Shown piece after piece: positions 33,153 through 44,737 of a stretch of 64,000 bases of DNA (positions are counted from its first letter, which is position 1; the number at the start of each line of letters is the position of its first letter). Under the pieces are notes generated by a model, which was not told the origin of the DNA, did no database searches, and saw nothing but the letters and a program-made list of their open reading frames with translations. The stretch is from Rhodothermales bacterium (GTDB lineage Bacteria; Bacteroidota; Rhodothermia; Rhodothermales; JANQRZ01). The stretch lies in NCBI GenBank assembly GCA_039944855.1, contig JBDUXZ010000003.1, positions 1-64,000 of the forward strand, given 5' to 3'. The translations under genes and the position numbers were made by a program.

Positions 33153-33902
33153 ATGACTGAATACCACCTGCCCTCCAACGCGGCCGTCGCCCAGACGAGC
33201 GACTACGCCCGCCGCCTGCCAAGCCGGCTCACCGAAATGGAAATGCTGTGGGACCTCGCCCGAGGCGGCGACGATGCCGCGCTCCACACGCTCCACAAAC
33301 AAACCCACCAGCTTCGTGGCTCCGCGGGTATGTACGGCTTCAGCCAGCTCGGCGAAGCCGCCCGCGCCCTCGACATCGCCCTCTCCTCCTTCCGATCGGA
33401 CTCCGCGCCCCTCACCGAGGACTGGACCGAGCGCTTGGACGCGCTCATGACCGCTATGACAGCCAAGGCTCAGGAGCCGCCTACGCTTACCGAGTCGGTG
33501 CCGCCTGCGTCACACCCGGCCCACCGGCAGGAGGCCTTGATCCTCGTCGCCGACGACGACCCGGCCATCCGCGACATGCTCTCCCTCTACCTGGAGCAGG
33601 AGGGTTTCCTCGTGGTCACGGCAGCGAACGGCACCGAAGCGATAGCTTGCGCCCGCAAGCACAAGCCCGACGTAATGCTGCTCGACCTCGAGATGCCGGA
33701 GATGAATGGCACCGAGGTGATGCGGCACCTCCGCAACGGCACCTCCACCTCCCACATCCCCGTCGTCGTGCTCACCTCCCATGACGCGATCGACATCGTC
33801 TTGGAGGCGCTCAGCCTCGACATCTGCGGCTACCTCACCAAGCCCACGGAGATCGGCACCGTCGTGAGCAAGGTGTTCGACGTCCTCATGTCCACCGCCT
33901 GA
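33153..33902 (+). CDS. Hpt-REC phosphotransfer/response regulator protein
   Basis: A 249-residue two-domain protein. The N-terminal half (about residues 20-110) is a histidine phosphotransfer helix bundle with the His in KQTHQLRGSAGMYG. The C-terminal half (about 128-249) is a receiver with ADDDPA, phospho-acceptor Asp in LLDLEMPEMNG, VVVLTSHD and YLTKPTE. With the upstream hybrid kinase and single REC it completes a multistep His-Asp-His-Asp relay. It has no DNA-binding output, so the final effector is elsewhere. Spacing to the upstream regulator is 107 bp. Confidence 0.9.
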   Translation: MTEYHLPSNAAVAQTSDYARRLPSRLTEMEMLWDLARGGDDAALHTLHKQTHQLRGSAGMYGFSQLGEAARALDIALSSFRSDSAPLTEDWTERLDALMTAMTAKAQEPPTLTESVPPASHPAHRQEALILVADDDPAIRDMLSLYLEQEGFLVVTAANGTEAIACARKHKPDVMLLDLEMPEMNGTEVMRHLRNGTSTSHIPVVVLTSHDAIDIVLEALSLDICGYLTKPTEIGTVVSKVFDVLMSTA

Positions 33903-33921
33903 GCGGCCGCGCCGAGCGGCT

Positions 33922-34296
33922 CTAAAACACGAGGATCTGCCGGACGCGCGCGCCGCTCAGCCGCAGCCGCGTATCTACCGTCTGCCGGAACGCCTTCCGC
34001 TCGCCCGGCGCCACGTCCCGCACGTCGAGCTTCATCGTCTCGACGGGCTCCACGCCCGGCTCGACGGGCTGGTCGTAGAGCGCGACTTCGACGGTCGCGC
34101 TCGAGATCGGCCGCTCCGTCGGGTTGAAGAGCGTGCCGGTGACGACCTGCTTCCCGTCCTCCTCGCGGACCAGCCGGAACCCCTCGACCTCGGCGTCGAG
34201 CGGGACGGGTGCTTCCCCGCAGCCCACCGCGACGGCGGCGATCAGGACCATCAGGGCGAGGGCTTGCGCGCGGGGCTTCCAGTTCGTCGCCATCAT
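33922..34296 (-). CDS. Small lipoprotein with FxLYD-type domain
   Basis: A 124-residue lipoprotein. The signal peptide (ALALMVLIAAVAVGC) has a lipobox ending at Cys about 26. A single beta-sandwich of the FxLYD kind follows (GTLFNPTERPISSATVEVALYDQ, then a DVAPGERKAF turn). Function unknown; the domain is usually extracytoplasmic. Start at 34296 or at the adjacent ATG 34293. It is the last gene of a leftward series after valS and the DUF6174-like lipoprotein, 89 bp downstream of the latter. Confidence 0.78.
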   Translation of the reverse strand: MMATNWKPRAQALALMVLIAAVAVGCGEAPVPLDAEVEGFRLVREEDGKQVVTGTLFNPTERPISSATVEVALYDQPVEPGVEPVETMKLDVRDVAPGERKAFRQTVDTRLRLSGARVRQILVF

Positions 34297-34385
34297 CGTT
34301 CGGGTTGGTTCGTGCAAAGAGACACAACGGGCGGGCGAGCCGCGCCGTGCCGCCACGCGCGCCTCTTCGCCGAAAGCTCTTCGGA

Positions 34386-34895
34386 TCAGCCGTCCACCGG
34401 CCGGACCGGCTCGATAGTGAAGCCGACCTCTTCGTCGGCCATCTGCTCGTCGTAGTCGATGTAGACCTCGGTCGGCTGTCCGGTGGCGGGGTCGTACGTC
34501 GCGTCCACGCGGGCGGCGTCGCGCGCGAACGCCTCGGCGATGAGCGCGAAGAGGTCGTCCACCGTCTGGTACTCCGTGAGCGGTCGGTCGATGGGCTCGC
34601 CCTCGCCTCGGTACGCCACGTCCGCGACCGCGCCGCTGCGCACGGTCACGTCGAACGGGCCGCGATACTGCGGCGGGCAGAAGCAGCTCCGGGTGTACGT
34701 GAAGCGGTAGTCGCCGGGGCGCTGCATCTCCCACTTCGCCCGACTCGTGGCGAGGGCCTGCGGGCCGTCGTCGAGTGCGCCGGGCGATGCGGGCTCAGCG
34801 TGGAGGGAGTCGGCGCGGACGGGCACGGCGTCGGGCCGGGGCGAGGAGCACGCGGCGAGCGCGAGGACGGCGATGAGGAGCGCGGAGCGGGGCAT
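34386..34895 (-). CDS. DUF6174-like lipoprotein
   Basis: A 169-residue lipoprotein with signal peptide MPRSALLIAVLALAAC (lipobox LAAC). The mature part contains WEMQRPGDYRFTYTRSCFC followed by a V-x-V strand and DLFALIAEAF. This is the pattern of DUF6174, a family of small extracytoplasmic proteins with a paired-Cys motif (CFC here). Its role is unknown. It starts 10 bp after the valS stop and is likely on the same transcript. Confidence 0.8.
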   Translation of the reverse strand: MPRSALLIAVLALAACSSPRPDAVPVRADSLHAEPASPGALDDGPQALATSRAKWEMQRPGDYRFTYTRSCFCPPQYRGPFDVTVRSGAVADVAYRGEGEPIDRPLTEYQTVDDLFALIAEAFARDAARVDATYDPATGQPTEVYIDYDEQMADEEVGFTIEPVRPVDG

Positions 34896-34905
34896 GGTGG
34901 AGACC

Positions 34906-37599
34906 TCAGCCGAGGTCGTCGAGGTTGGCGCGGAGTTTCTGGAGCTCGGAGGTCGCGTCGGCCGCCTTCTGCCGCTCGCGGGCGACGACGTCCTCGGGCG
35001 CCCGGTTGACGAACTGCTGGTTCCGCAGTTTCCGCTCGACGCTGACGAGGAAGCCCTCCTTCTCCTCGATGGCCCGGCCCAGCCGCGCGCGCTCCTCGTC
35101 GAGGTCGATCATGCCGGCGAGCGGGACGAACACCTCGTGCGTGCCCCCGGCCGCGCCGACCACGACGGCGGCGCTCGCCTTCGGCTTCGCGAGCCCGGTC
35201 CCGACCGTGAGGTCGTCCACGTTCGCGAGCTGGGCGAAGTAGCGCCCGTGCCGCTCGACGGCCTCGACGAGCCCACCCCGTTGTCCGTTGTCGCCGCCGA
35301 CGCTCACGTGCGCCGCGATCTTCTTTGACGGCGCGACGCCGTACTGGCTCTTGACGCCGCGAATCCCCGAGATCAGCTCCTGCACGAGCGCGAACGTCTG
35401 CGCCGCCTCGGCATCGGTCTCCGCTTCGTTCGCCTGCGGCCAGCGCGCGACGATGCACGCCTCGCCCTCAGCGCGCGGGCGGAGCCGGTGCCACAGCTCT
35501 TCGGTGATGAATGGCATGAACGGGTGGAGCAGCTTCACCATCTGCTCGTAGACCTCGACGGCGAGGGCGATTTTGTCCTCGTCCATCGCCTCGCCGAACG
35601 GCGGCTTGATGAGTTCGAGGTACCAGTCGCAGTAGTCGCGCCAGAAGAGGTCGTAGATGGCGAGCGCCGCCTCGTTCAACCGGTAGCGCTCGACGGCCTC
35701 GTCGACGGCCGTGATCGTCTGATTCAACCGTGTGAGGATCCACCGCTCGACGAGTTCGAGTTCGTCGAAGGAGCGCGAGCGACGGTAGTCCTTGCCCTCT
35801 TCCATGAAGCGGCCGAAGACGTTGAACGCGTTCCAGATCTTGTTGGCGAAGTTCCGCCCCATCTCGAACTTCGACGGCTCCAGCTTGATGTCCTGGCCCG
35901 GCGTGCAGAGCACGTTGAGCGAGAAGCGGACGGCGTCGGCGCCGTACTCGTCGGCCATCTCGAGGGGGTCGATCCCATTCCCGAGCGACTTCGACATCCA
36001 GCGGCCCTGCGCGTCCTTGATCATGCCCGTGATGTAGACGTCGCGGTAGGGGACCTCGCCCGTGAAGTGGATCCCGGCCATGATCATCCGGGCGATCCAG
36101 AAGAAGAGGATGTCGTAGCCCGAGACGAGGACCGTGCCCGGATAGAACGTCTTCACGTCGGCCGTGTCGTCGGGCCAGCCGAGCGTGGCGAAGGGCCACA
36201 GCCACGACGAGAACCACGTGTCGAGCACGTCCTCGTCCTGCACCATGCCGGGTTCGGGCTGCTCGACGGAGACGACGAAGTCGCGGCTCTCGTCGCGCTC
36301 GCCATCGGCGTCGGTGTAGTACCAGACCGGAATCCGGTGGCCCCACCAGAGCTGGCGCGAGATCGTCCAGTCGCGGATGTTTTCGAGCCAGCGGAAGTAC
36401 TCGTTCTGCCAGCGCTCGGGGTAGAACGTCACCTCGCCCGCGCGGACGGCGGCGAGCGCGGGGTCGGCGAGCGGCTTCATCTTGACGAACCACTGCCGCG
36501 AGATGAGCGGCTCGATCACGGCCTTCGAGCGCGAGGAGATCGGGACGGTGTTTTTGTACGGCTCGACGCGGTCGAGCAGCCCGGCAGCGTCGAGGTCGGC
36601 GACGATCCGCTTGCGCGCCTCGAAGCGGTCGAGCCCTTCGTACGGCCCGCCGTGCTCGTTGATCGTGGCGTCGGGGTTCATGACCGAGATCACGTCGAGC
36701 CCGTGGCGCTTGCCGATCTCGAAGTCGTTCTTGTCGTGGCCCGGCGTCACCTTGAGGGCGCCCGCGCCGAACTCGGGGTTCGCGTGCTCGTCGGCCACGA
36801 TCGGGATATCCCGGTTCATGAGCGGCAGCGTGACCATTTTCCCGACGAGGTCGGTGTAGCGCGCGTCGTCGGGGTGGACGGCGACGGCGGTGTCGCCGAG
36901 GAGGGTCTCGGGCCGCGTCGTGGCGATCGTGACGTGCCCGCTGCCGTCGGAGTAGGGGTAGCGGATCCACCACATTTGCCCGTCGCGCTCGACGTTGTCC
37001 ACCTCCTCGTCGGAGATGGCCGTCATGTTGTCGGGGTCCCAGTTGACGAGGTAGTCGCCGCGGTAGATCAGCCCGTCCTCGTAGAGCCGGACGAAGATGT
37101 CCTGCACGACGCGGTTGTAGTGCTCGTCGAGCGTGAACCGCTCCCGACTCCAGTCGCACGAGTCGCCGAGGCGGCGCTTCTGCTGGAGGATGATGCCGCC
37201 GAACTCCTCGACGTAGGCCCAGACGTGCTTGAGGAAGGCCTCGCGCCCGATCTCTTTCCGCTCGATCCCCTGCTCGCGCAGCCGCCGCTCGACGACGTTC
37301 TGCGTGGCGATGCCGGCGTGGTCCATACCCGGCAGCCAGAGGGCGTTGTAGCCCTGCATCCGGCGCATCCGGGTGAGCGCGTCCTGCACGGCGTCCTGGA
37401 GGGCGTGGCCCATGTGGAGCCGGCCCGTGACGTTCGGCGGCGGCATCACGATCACGTGCGGCGGCGCGTCGGAGTCGGCATCCGCGCGGAAGAAGTCGTG
37501 GGCTTCCCAGAACTGGTACCAGCCGGCCTCAACGCGGGTGGGGTCGTAGGCGGTGCTGTCGGCGGTGTCGGTGACGGGCGGAGTGAGGGCGTCGGGCAT
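34906..37599 (-). CDS. valS: Valine--tRNA ligase
   Basis: An 897-residue class Ia aminoacyl-tRNA synthetase charging tRNA-Val. The HIGH signature is HMGH in PPPNVTGRLHMGH. The editing (CP1) domain occupies about residues 190-400, the KMSKS equivalent is in GRWMSKSLGNGIDP, and an anticodon-binding helical domain follows. The C-terminal coiled coil (about 830-897; LDEERARLGRAIEEKE) is typical of ValS. ATG at 37599 (MPDALTPP) gives the normal length. A TACTTTTC box at 37631-37624 may be the promoter -7 element. No T-box or other leader RNA is visible. It is divergent from the acyl-CoA synthetase gene. Confidence 0.97.
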   Translation of the reverse strand: MPDALTPPVTDTADSTAYDPTRVEAGWYQFWEAHDFFRADADSDAPPHVIVMPPPNVTGRLHMGHALQDAVQDALTRMRRMQGYNALWLPGMDHAGIATQNVVERRLREQGIERKEIGREAFLKHVWAYVEEFGGIILQQKRRLGDSCDWSRERFTLDEHYNRVVQDIFVRLYEDGLIYRGDYLVNWDPDNMTAISDEEVDNVERDGQMWWIRYPYSDGSGHVTIATTRPETLLGDTAVAVHPDDARYTDLVGKMVTLPLMNRDIPIVADEHANPEFGAGALKVTPGHDKNDFEIGKRHGLDVISVMNPDATINEHGGPYEGLDRFEARKRIVADLDAAGLLDRVEPYKNTVPISSRSKAVIEPLISRQWFVKMKPLADPALAAVRAGEVTFYPERWQNEYFRWLENIRDWTISRQLWWGHRIPVWYYTDADGERDESRDFVVSVEQPEPGMVQDEDVLDTWFSSWLWPFATLGWPDDTADVKTFYPGTVLVSGYDILFFWIARMIMAGIHFTGEVPYRDVYITGMIKDAQGRWMSKSLGNGIDPLEMADEYGADAVRFSLNVLCTPGQDIKLEPSKFEMGRNFANKIWNAFNVFGRFMEEGKDYRRSRSFDELELVERWILTRLNQTITAVDEAVERYRLNEAALAIYDLFWRDYCDWYLELIKPPFGEAMDEDKIALAVEVYEQMVKLLHPFMPFITEELWHRLRPRAEGEACIVARWPQANEAETDAEAAQTFALVQELISGIRGVKSQYGVAPSKKIAAHVSVGGDNGQRGGLVEAVERHGRYFAQLANVDDLTVGTGLAKPKASAAVVVGAAGGTHEVFVPLAGMIDLDEERARLGRAIEEKEGFLVSVERKLRNQQFVNRAPEDVVARERQKAADATSELQKLRANLDDLG

Positions 37600-37751
37600 G
37601 GCGGTGTCGAATCGGAGGGAACCGAAAAGTACGGCGTATCCAGTGCAGACGCGATGAAGGAACATGGGCCGCTGCGAAACGGCGGCGCGGCCTGCGCGGG
37701 ACCCATTGCCCGCTGCGAGCTATTATGGAAGCTCTCCCATCCGCCACGCCC

Positions 37752-39620
37752 ATGCCCGCCCTCGTCCCGTTCGAGACGATCCCCCAACTCCTCTCCGGCC
37801 TCGTCGCCCACTTCGAGGGCTCCGACCGCCCAGCGCTCCGCTACAAAGACAAGGCGGCAGGCTGGACGCCGATCACGCACGTCGCGCTCCACGCCGACGC
37901 GCTCGCGTTCGCCGGCTGGCTCCACCACGTCGGCGTGCGGCCGGGCGACCGCGTGGCGGTGCTCTCGGAGAACCGGCCCGAGTGGGCCGCGGCCGACCTC
38001 GGCACCCAGCTCCTCGGTGCCGTCAACGTCGCGCTCTACACCACGCTCCCCGCCGACCAGGTCGAGTACATCCTCCGCGATTCCGGCGCGCGCGTGTTCG
38101 TCGTCTCGACGAACCTCCAGTTCAAAAAGGCCGCAGCCGTCTTCGACGCGTGCCCGGAGCTGGAGCACGTCGTCGCGCTCGACGAGCCGAAGGGCACGCC
38201 GACCCTCCCGTTCACGCGGTGGGCCGAGGCCCTCGCCGCTGGCCACGCCTACCGAAACACCCACCGCGCCGAACTCGACGCACTCACCGCCGCCGTCGCA
38301 CCGGACGATCTCTCGGCGCTGATCTACACGAGTGGGACGACGGGCGTGCCGAAGGGCGTCATGCTCACGCACGCCAACATCTGCTCGAACGCGCGGGCCG
38401 CCCTCGAAGTGTTCGACCTCCGCCCGACCGACGAGCACCTCTCGTTCCTCCCGCTCTCGCACGCCTTCGAGCGGACGGCGGGCTACGTCGCCGCCCTCGC
38501 CGGCGGCTGCACGATCACGTATGCCGAGAGCATCGACGCCGTCGCGAAGAACCTCCCCGAGGTCCGCCCGACGATCCTGATCTCGGTCCCGCGCGTGTTC
38601 GAGAAGCTCTACAACGCGGTCGCGAAGTCCGTCGCCGAAGCCGGCGGCGCGAAGCAGAAGGTCTTCGACTGGGCCGTGGCGACGGGGAAGAAGGTGGCCG
38701 CGCGCGAGGCGGCGGGGAAGCGCGCCGGCCCCTTGCTGAAGGCGCAGTACGCGCTCGCGCAGCGGCTCGTGTTCAGCGCGCTCCACGAGAAGCTCGGCGG
38801 GCGGATCCGCTTCGCCGTCAGCGGCGGGGCTGCGCTGCCGCGCGCCATCGGCGAGTTCTTCCAGGCCGCCGGCCTCCCGATCATCGAGGGATATGGGCTG
38901 ACCGAAACGGCGCCCGTCCTCGCCGCGAACCCGATGGACGCGCCGCGCTACGGCTCAGTCGGCCACGTCCTCCCGGGCGTGACCGTCGCCATTCGCTCGC
39001 TCGACGACGACCGGCTCATCGGTCAACTCTCGGGCGAGGACTACCCCTCGACGATGACGACGGAGCCGGGCGAGATCGTCGCGCGCGGGCCGAACGTGAT
39101 GCGCGGCTACTGGAACGACGAGGCCGCCACGCACGCCGTCATCGACGCCGACGGCTGGTACCACACCGGCGACATCGGCCGCTTCGACGGCGGCTACCTC
39201 ACGATTACCGACCGGCTCAAGCACATGATCGTCTCGAAGGGCGGGAAGAACATCTACCCCGGCCCCATCGAAGACGCCTTCAAAGCCGACCCCGCCATCG
39301 AGCAGCTCGTCGTGGTCGGCGAAGGGCGGGAGTTCCTGACCGCGCTCGTCGTCCCGAATGAGGCAGCCCTCGCCGCACTCACCGGAGGTGCCACCGACGA
39401 CGTGTTGCAGCGCGAGGAGGTGCGCGCGCCCTTCGCCGCCGCGTTCCGTGCGTACTCACGCGGCGCAGCCAGCCACGAGAAGATCCGCGACTTCCGCCTC
39501 GTCGCCGAGCCCTTCAGCGAAGAGAACGGGCTGATGACGCCGACGATGAAGCTCAAGCGCCGCGCCATCGAGCAGCGCTACGCCGCCCTCATCGAGTCGA
39601 TGTACGCCGGGACCGACTAG
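37752..39620 (+). CDS. Long-chain acyl-CoA synthetase (AMP-binding, FadD/FAA-like)
   Basis: A 622-residue adenylate-forming enzyme that activates long-chain fatty acids to acyl-CoA. The P-loop is [18 protein letters not shown], the adenine motif is [14 protein letters not shown], and the hinge/A8 block is [20 protein letters not shown]. The C-terminal catalytic Lys is expected in the [12 protein letters not shown] segment. Length and layout match the long-chain group with its insertion before the YGLTE motif. I prefer ATG 37752 (MPALVPFE), which follows a C-rich leader, over ATG 37725. It could feed the acyl-CoA dehydrogenase/ETF genes at 54287-59552. Confidence 0.92.
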   Translation: MPALVPFETIPQLLSGLVAHFEGSDRPALRYKDKAAGWTPITHVALHADALAFAGWLHHVGVRPGDRVAVLSENRPEWAAADLGTQLLGAVNVALYTTLPADQVEYILRDSGARVFVVSTNLQFKKAAAVFDACPELEHVVALDEPKGTPTLPFTRWAEALAAGHAYRNTHRAELDALTAAVAPDDLSALIYTSGTTGVPKGVMLTHANICSNARAALEVFDLRPTDEHLSFLPLSHAFERTAGYVAALAGGCTITYAESIDAVAKNLPEVRPTILISVPRVFEKLYNAVAKSVAEAGGAKQKVFDWAVATGKKVAAREAAGKRAGPLLKAQYALAQRLVFSALHEKLGGRIRFAVSGGAALPRAIGEFFQAAGLPIIEGYGLTETAPVLAANPMDAPRYGSVGHVLPGVTVAIRSLDDDRLIGQLSGEDYPSTMTTEPGEIVARGPNVMRGYWNDEAATHAVIDADGWYHTGDIGRFDGGYLTITDRLKHMIVSKGGKNIYPGPIEDAFKADPAIEQLVVVGEGREFLTALVVPNEAALAALTGGATDDVLQREEVRAPFAAAFRAYSRGAASHEKIRDFRLVAEPFSEENGLMTPTMKLKRRAIEQRYAALIESMYAGTD

Positions 39621-39661
39621 CCCGCGCCGCTTGGACCGTATCGCCCTTACGCAAAACTCCT

Positions 39662-39693
39662 TTTGCCCTCCGCCGCGCCGACAGTTTATATTG
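39662..39693 (+). promoter_or_regulatory. Bacteroidota-type promoter for tRNA-Pro
   Basis: TTTG at 39662-39665 and TATATTG at 39687-39693 are separated by 21 nt, matching the -33 TTTG / -7 TAnnTTTG pattern of Bacteroidota housekeeping promoters. The tRNA begins 17 nt downstream. This is the cleanest promoter of that type in the window. Confidence 0.65.
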
Positions 39694-39709
39694 ACGGCCC
39701 GTCCAAAAT

Positions 39710-39783
<74 letters not shown>

Positions 39784-39787
39784 CTAG

Positions 39788-39827
39788 AACCGGCCCTCGC
39801 CTCAATGGCGAGGGTCGGTTTCTTTTT
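39788..39827 (+). terminator. Rho-independent terminator of tRNA-Pro
   Basis: A 14-bp stem (39788-39801 with 39807-39820, one G-T pair) and 5-nt loop TCAAT are followed by TCTTTTT (39821-39827). It also lies 12 bp from the stop of the convergent catalase gene and may serve both. Confidence 0.92.
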
Positions 39828-39838
39828 AGCCAGATCCG

Positions 39839-41971
<2,133 letters not shown>

Positions 41972-42054
41972 GGTGAGCGGGAGAAGAGGGAGGAGCAGGG
42001 AGGGGTGGCCCCGAATCGTTCCTGCGAGGGGCCGCCAGATGAGGAGGTGTCGTA

Positions 42055-42082
42055 CGAAATTAGACGGGAGAGGTTCGTCTAA
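42055..42082 (-). promoter_or_regulatory. Candidate catalase promoter/operator (dyad)
   Basis: TTAGACG (42060-42066) and CGTCTAA (42076-42082) form a perfect 7-bp dyad with 9-nt spacer, 89 bp before the katE ATG. On the minus strand TAATTTCG (42062-42055) overlaps one arm and resembles a TAnnTTTG -7 box. A repressor bound to the dyad would block it. Confidence 0.45.
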
Positions 42083-42096
42083 CGGAACCGATTTCG

Positions 42097-42882
42097 TCAC
42101 ACGACATCCACCGCGACGCCGCGCGCTTCGAGTGAGCGGACGGCCTCGTCGCTGACGCCGGTGTCGGTGATCACGGCGTCTACCTGGTCGACGTTGCAAA
42201 TCCGCCGGAAGCCGCGCCGCCCGAACTTCGAGGAGTCCGCGATGACGATCGTGCGCTGCGCCGCCCGCATCATCGCCTGGTTCAACGTCGCTTCCTGCGC
42301 GTTCGTCGTCGTCAGGCCGTAGTCGAGGTCGAACCCGTCCACGCCGAGGAAGAGCTTGCTGCAGGCGTGGTCCTCGAGCATCTGCTCGGCGTGCTGTCCC
42401 ACGACGGAGGTCGAACTCTTGCGCACGGTGCCGCCGAGCATGAGGATCTCCACCTGCGGTAGCCCCGTGAGGACGACGGCCACGTTCATCGCGCTCGTGA
42501 TAACGGTGAGGCCGGGCACGTCGCGGAGGTGGCGCGCCACGTACATCGCCGTCGTCCCTGAGCCTAGGATGATGGAGTCCTGCGGCTCGACGAGGGCCGA
42601 GGCCGCCCGTCCGATGCGGTCCTTGTCGGCGGCGTGCTCCCCCGTCTTCTCCTCGACGGTGCGATCGAGCACGTACGGGTTCGCGCCGATCGCGCCGCCG
42701 TGCGTCCGGTGGAGGAGGTGGCGGCGCTCCAACATGTTGAGGTCCTTTCGAATCGTAACCTCAGAGACCTCAAGCTGCTCACTCAGCGTCGCGACGGACA
42801 CCTGCCCCTGTTCGCGTAGGCGTTTGAGGATGTGCTCGTGGCGTTCCGGGGCGGACTGCATAGACCCGAGAGGGGAGTTCAT
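42097..42882 (-). CDS. glpR: DeoR-family transcriptional repressor, probable glycerol-3-phosphate regulon repressor
   Basis: A 261-residue DeoR/GlpR-type repressor. The N-terminal winged helix-turn-helix (about residues 15-70) reads RHEHILKRLREQGQVSVATLSEQLEVSEVTIRKDL in overlapping form, close to the family signature. The C-terminal DeoR sensor domain (about 85-255) carries the sugar-phosphate-binding GSGTTAMYVARHL and FLGVDGFD blocks. It is divergent from glpK across a 223-bp spacer holding a GlpR-like operator and a good promoter, which supports the glp assignment. A start at the second Met (42861) is possible. The effector is presumably glycerol 3-phosphate. Confidence 0.88.
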   Translation of the reverse strand: MNSPLGSMQSAPERHEHILKRLREQGQVSVATLSEQLEVSEVTIRKDLNMLERRHLLHRTHGGAIGANPYVLDRTVEEKTGEHAADKDRIGRAASALVEPQDSIILGSGTTAMYVARHLRDVPGLTVITSAMNVAVVLTGLPQVEILMLGGTVRKSSTSVVGQHAEQMLEDHACSKLFLGVDGFDLDYGLTTTNAQEATLNQAMMRAAQRTIVIADSSKFGRRGFRRICNVDQVDAVITDTGVSDEAVRSLEARGVAVDVV

Positions 42883-42965
42883 AGGAGATTATCGAAGGGG
42901 ATCGCCCAGCATGCTACGACCCGAGGGCGAAACCGCAAAGGGCGCACAGCGATCGCCGGTGTTGC

Positions 42966-42976
42966 TTCGAAACGAA
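42966..42976. promoter_or_regulatory. Candidate GlpR operator
   Basis: TTCG-AAA-CGAA is a short dyad resembling the TTCG...CGAA core of known DeoR-family glp operators, with a 3-nt instead of 4-nt centre. It lies between the divergent glpR and glpK genes, just upstream of the glpK promoter. Confidence 0.45.
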
Positions 42977-42999
42977 AGCTTTAAAATGGGTTGCCTTAG

Positions 43000-43028
43000 T
43001 TGTAGAAAAGCGCTTCCAGTATTATACT
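43000..43028 (+). promoter_or_regulatory. Candidate glpK promoter
   Basis: TTGTAG (43000-43005) and TATACT (43023-43028) are 17 bp apart, an ideal sigma70-like -35/-10 pair, in an unusually AT-rich patch of this GC-rich genome. The glpK ATG is 78 bp downstream. A second reading as a -33/-7 promoter is less clear. Confidence 0.5.
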
Positions 43029-43105
43029 GTCGCAACGCATCGTAAGCAAACAAAGGAGATGCGTAACACTTCGGTGCTTTCACTTCCACCTATCTGTCCG
43101 AGCCC

Positions 43106-44623
43106 ATGTCCTACGTCCTCGCTCTCGACCAAGGCACCACCAGCTCCCGCGCCATCCTCTTCAACAGCGACGGCCAGATCGAAACGGTTTCTCAGCGCGA
43201 GTTCCAGCAGATCTTCCCCCGGCCCGGCTGGGTCGAGCACAACCCCAGCGAGATCTGGTCCACGCAGGCCGGCGTCGCGACCGAGGCGCTCACCCGCATC
43301 GGGATCGCCGCCAAAGACATCGCCGCGATCGGCATCACGAACCAGCGCGAGACGACGGTCGTGTGGGATCGGAAGACCGGCGAGCCGGTCTACAACGCCA
43401 TCGTGTGGCAGGACCGTCGCACCGCCGGCTTCTGCGACCGGCTCAAGGACGAGGGGCGGAAAGAGCTGTTCCAGGAGAAAACCGGCCTCGTCATCGACGC
43501 CTACTTCTCCGGGACGAAGGTCCGTTGGATCCTCGACAACGTGGACGGCGCGCGGCAGAAGGCCGAGGCCGGCGACCTCGCCTTCGGCACGATCGACTGC
43601 TGGCTGATGTGGAAGCTCACCGGTGGCAAGCTCCACGTTACCGACGTGACGAACGCGTCGCGGACGCTGATGTACAACATCCAAACGGGCGATTGGGACG
43701 ACGAACTCCTCGACGTCCTCGGCGTGCCGCGCGCCCTCCTGCCCGAGGTCCGCTCCAGCAGCGAGCACTACGGCGACACCTCCGGCGACATCTTCGCGAC
43801 GAAGATCCCCATCGCCGGGATCGCGGGCGACCAGCAGGCGGCGCTCTTCGGGCAGGTGTGCACACAGCCGGGCATGGGGAAGAACACCTACGGCACGGGC
43901 GCCTTCATGCTGATGAATACGGGCAACGAAGCCGTCACCTCGAAGAACAACCTCCTCACGACGGTCGCCTGGAAGCTCGGCGGCGAGCCCATGCAGTACG
44001 CCCTCGAAGGGAGCGTCTTCGTCGCCGGCGCCGTTGTGCAGTGGCTCCGCGACGGGCTCGGGCTCATCCGCCACGCCCCCGACGTGGAGTACCTCGCGAG
44101 CAAGGTCGAGAGCAGCGAGGGCGTCTACCTCGTCCCCGCCTTCGTCGGGCTCGGCGCCCCGCACTGGGACCAGTACGCGCGCGGCGCGATCGTCGGGATC
44201 ACGCGCGGCACGACGGACGCGCACCTCGCCCGCGCCGCGCTCGAGAGCATCGCCTTCCAGAGCACGGACGTCGTCCGCGCCGAGGAGGCCGACTCCGGCA
44301 TCGCCCTCAAAGAGCTCCGCGTCGACGGCGGCGCCGCCGCGAACAACCTCCTCCTCCAAGTCCAGGCCGACCTCCTCGGCGTCCCCGTCATTCGGCCGAA
44401 GGTGACCGAGACGACGGCGCTCGGCGCGGCCTACCTCGCCGGCCTCGCCGTCGGTTACTGGGACAGCACCGAGCAGATCGCCGAGCAGTGGGCCGTGGAC
44501 CGGCGCTTCGAACCGGAGATGAGCCGGGACGAGGCCGAGCACCGGATGAGCGAGTGGCACCGCGCCGTCAAGCGCTCGATGGCCTGGGAGCAGCCCGACA
44601 GCGCCCGCTCGAAGAACGCGTGA
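43106..44623 (+). CDS. glpK: Glycerol kinase
   Basis: A 505-residue FGGY-family kinase that phosphorylates glycerol to sn-glycerol 3-phosphate. Motifs: [15 protein letters not shown] (phosphate 1), [13 protein letters not shown]-like segment, [38 protein letters not shown] and the C-terminal [13 protein letters not shown]. Length equals that of E. coli GlpK. First gene of the glycerol block, 114 bp before glpD. Likely repressed by the divergent GlpR. Confidence 0.97.
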   Translation: MSYVLALDQGTTSSRAILFNSDGQIETVSQREFQQIFPRPGWVEHNPSEIWSTQAGVATEALTRIGIAAKDIAAIGITNQRETTVVWDRKTGEPVYNAIVWQDRRTAGFCDRLKDEGRKELFQEKTGLVIDAYFSGTKVRWILDNVDGARQKAEAGDLAFGTIDCWLMWKLTGGKLHVTDVTNASRTLMYNIQTGDWDDELLDVLGVPRALLPEVRSSSEHYGDTSGDIFATKIPIAGIAGDQQAALFGQVCTQPGMGKNTYGTGAFMLMNTGNEAVTSKNNLLTTVAWKLGGEPMQYALEGSVFVAGAVVQWLRDGLGLIRHAPDVEYLASKVESSEGVYLVPAFVGLGAPHWDQYARGAIVGITRGTTDAHLARAALESIAFQSTDVVRAEEADSGIALKELRVDGGAAANNLLLQVQADLLGVPVIRPKVTETTALGAAYLAGLAVGYWDSTEQIAEQWAVDRRFEPEMSRDEAEHRMSEWHRAVKRSMAWEQPDSARSKNA

Positions 44624-44737
44624 TCGGAGGCCGCCCTCCGCGTGCCACGACGGGGCCGTACGTCCCGAGGGGAGCGTCCCGCTCTCCCTGCCCCTCCCCC
44701 TTTCTCCCTTCCATTTCTGGCCTAACACCTCACTATC

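Noticed and set aside
37600-37751. T-box or other leader RNA controlling valS
   Set aside because: The spacer is short, shows no T-box sequence or specifier hairpin, and is shared with a divergent gene.
35488-38322. 944-residue open frame opposite valS and the acyl-CoA synthetase start
   Set aside because: Antisense shadow of valS; its sequence is low-complexity Val/Glu/Asp/Arg and it spans a divergent promoter region.
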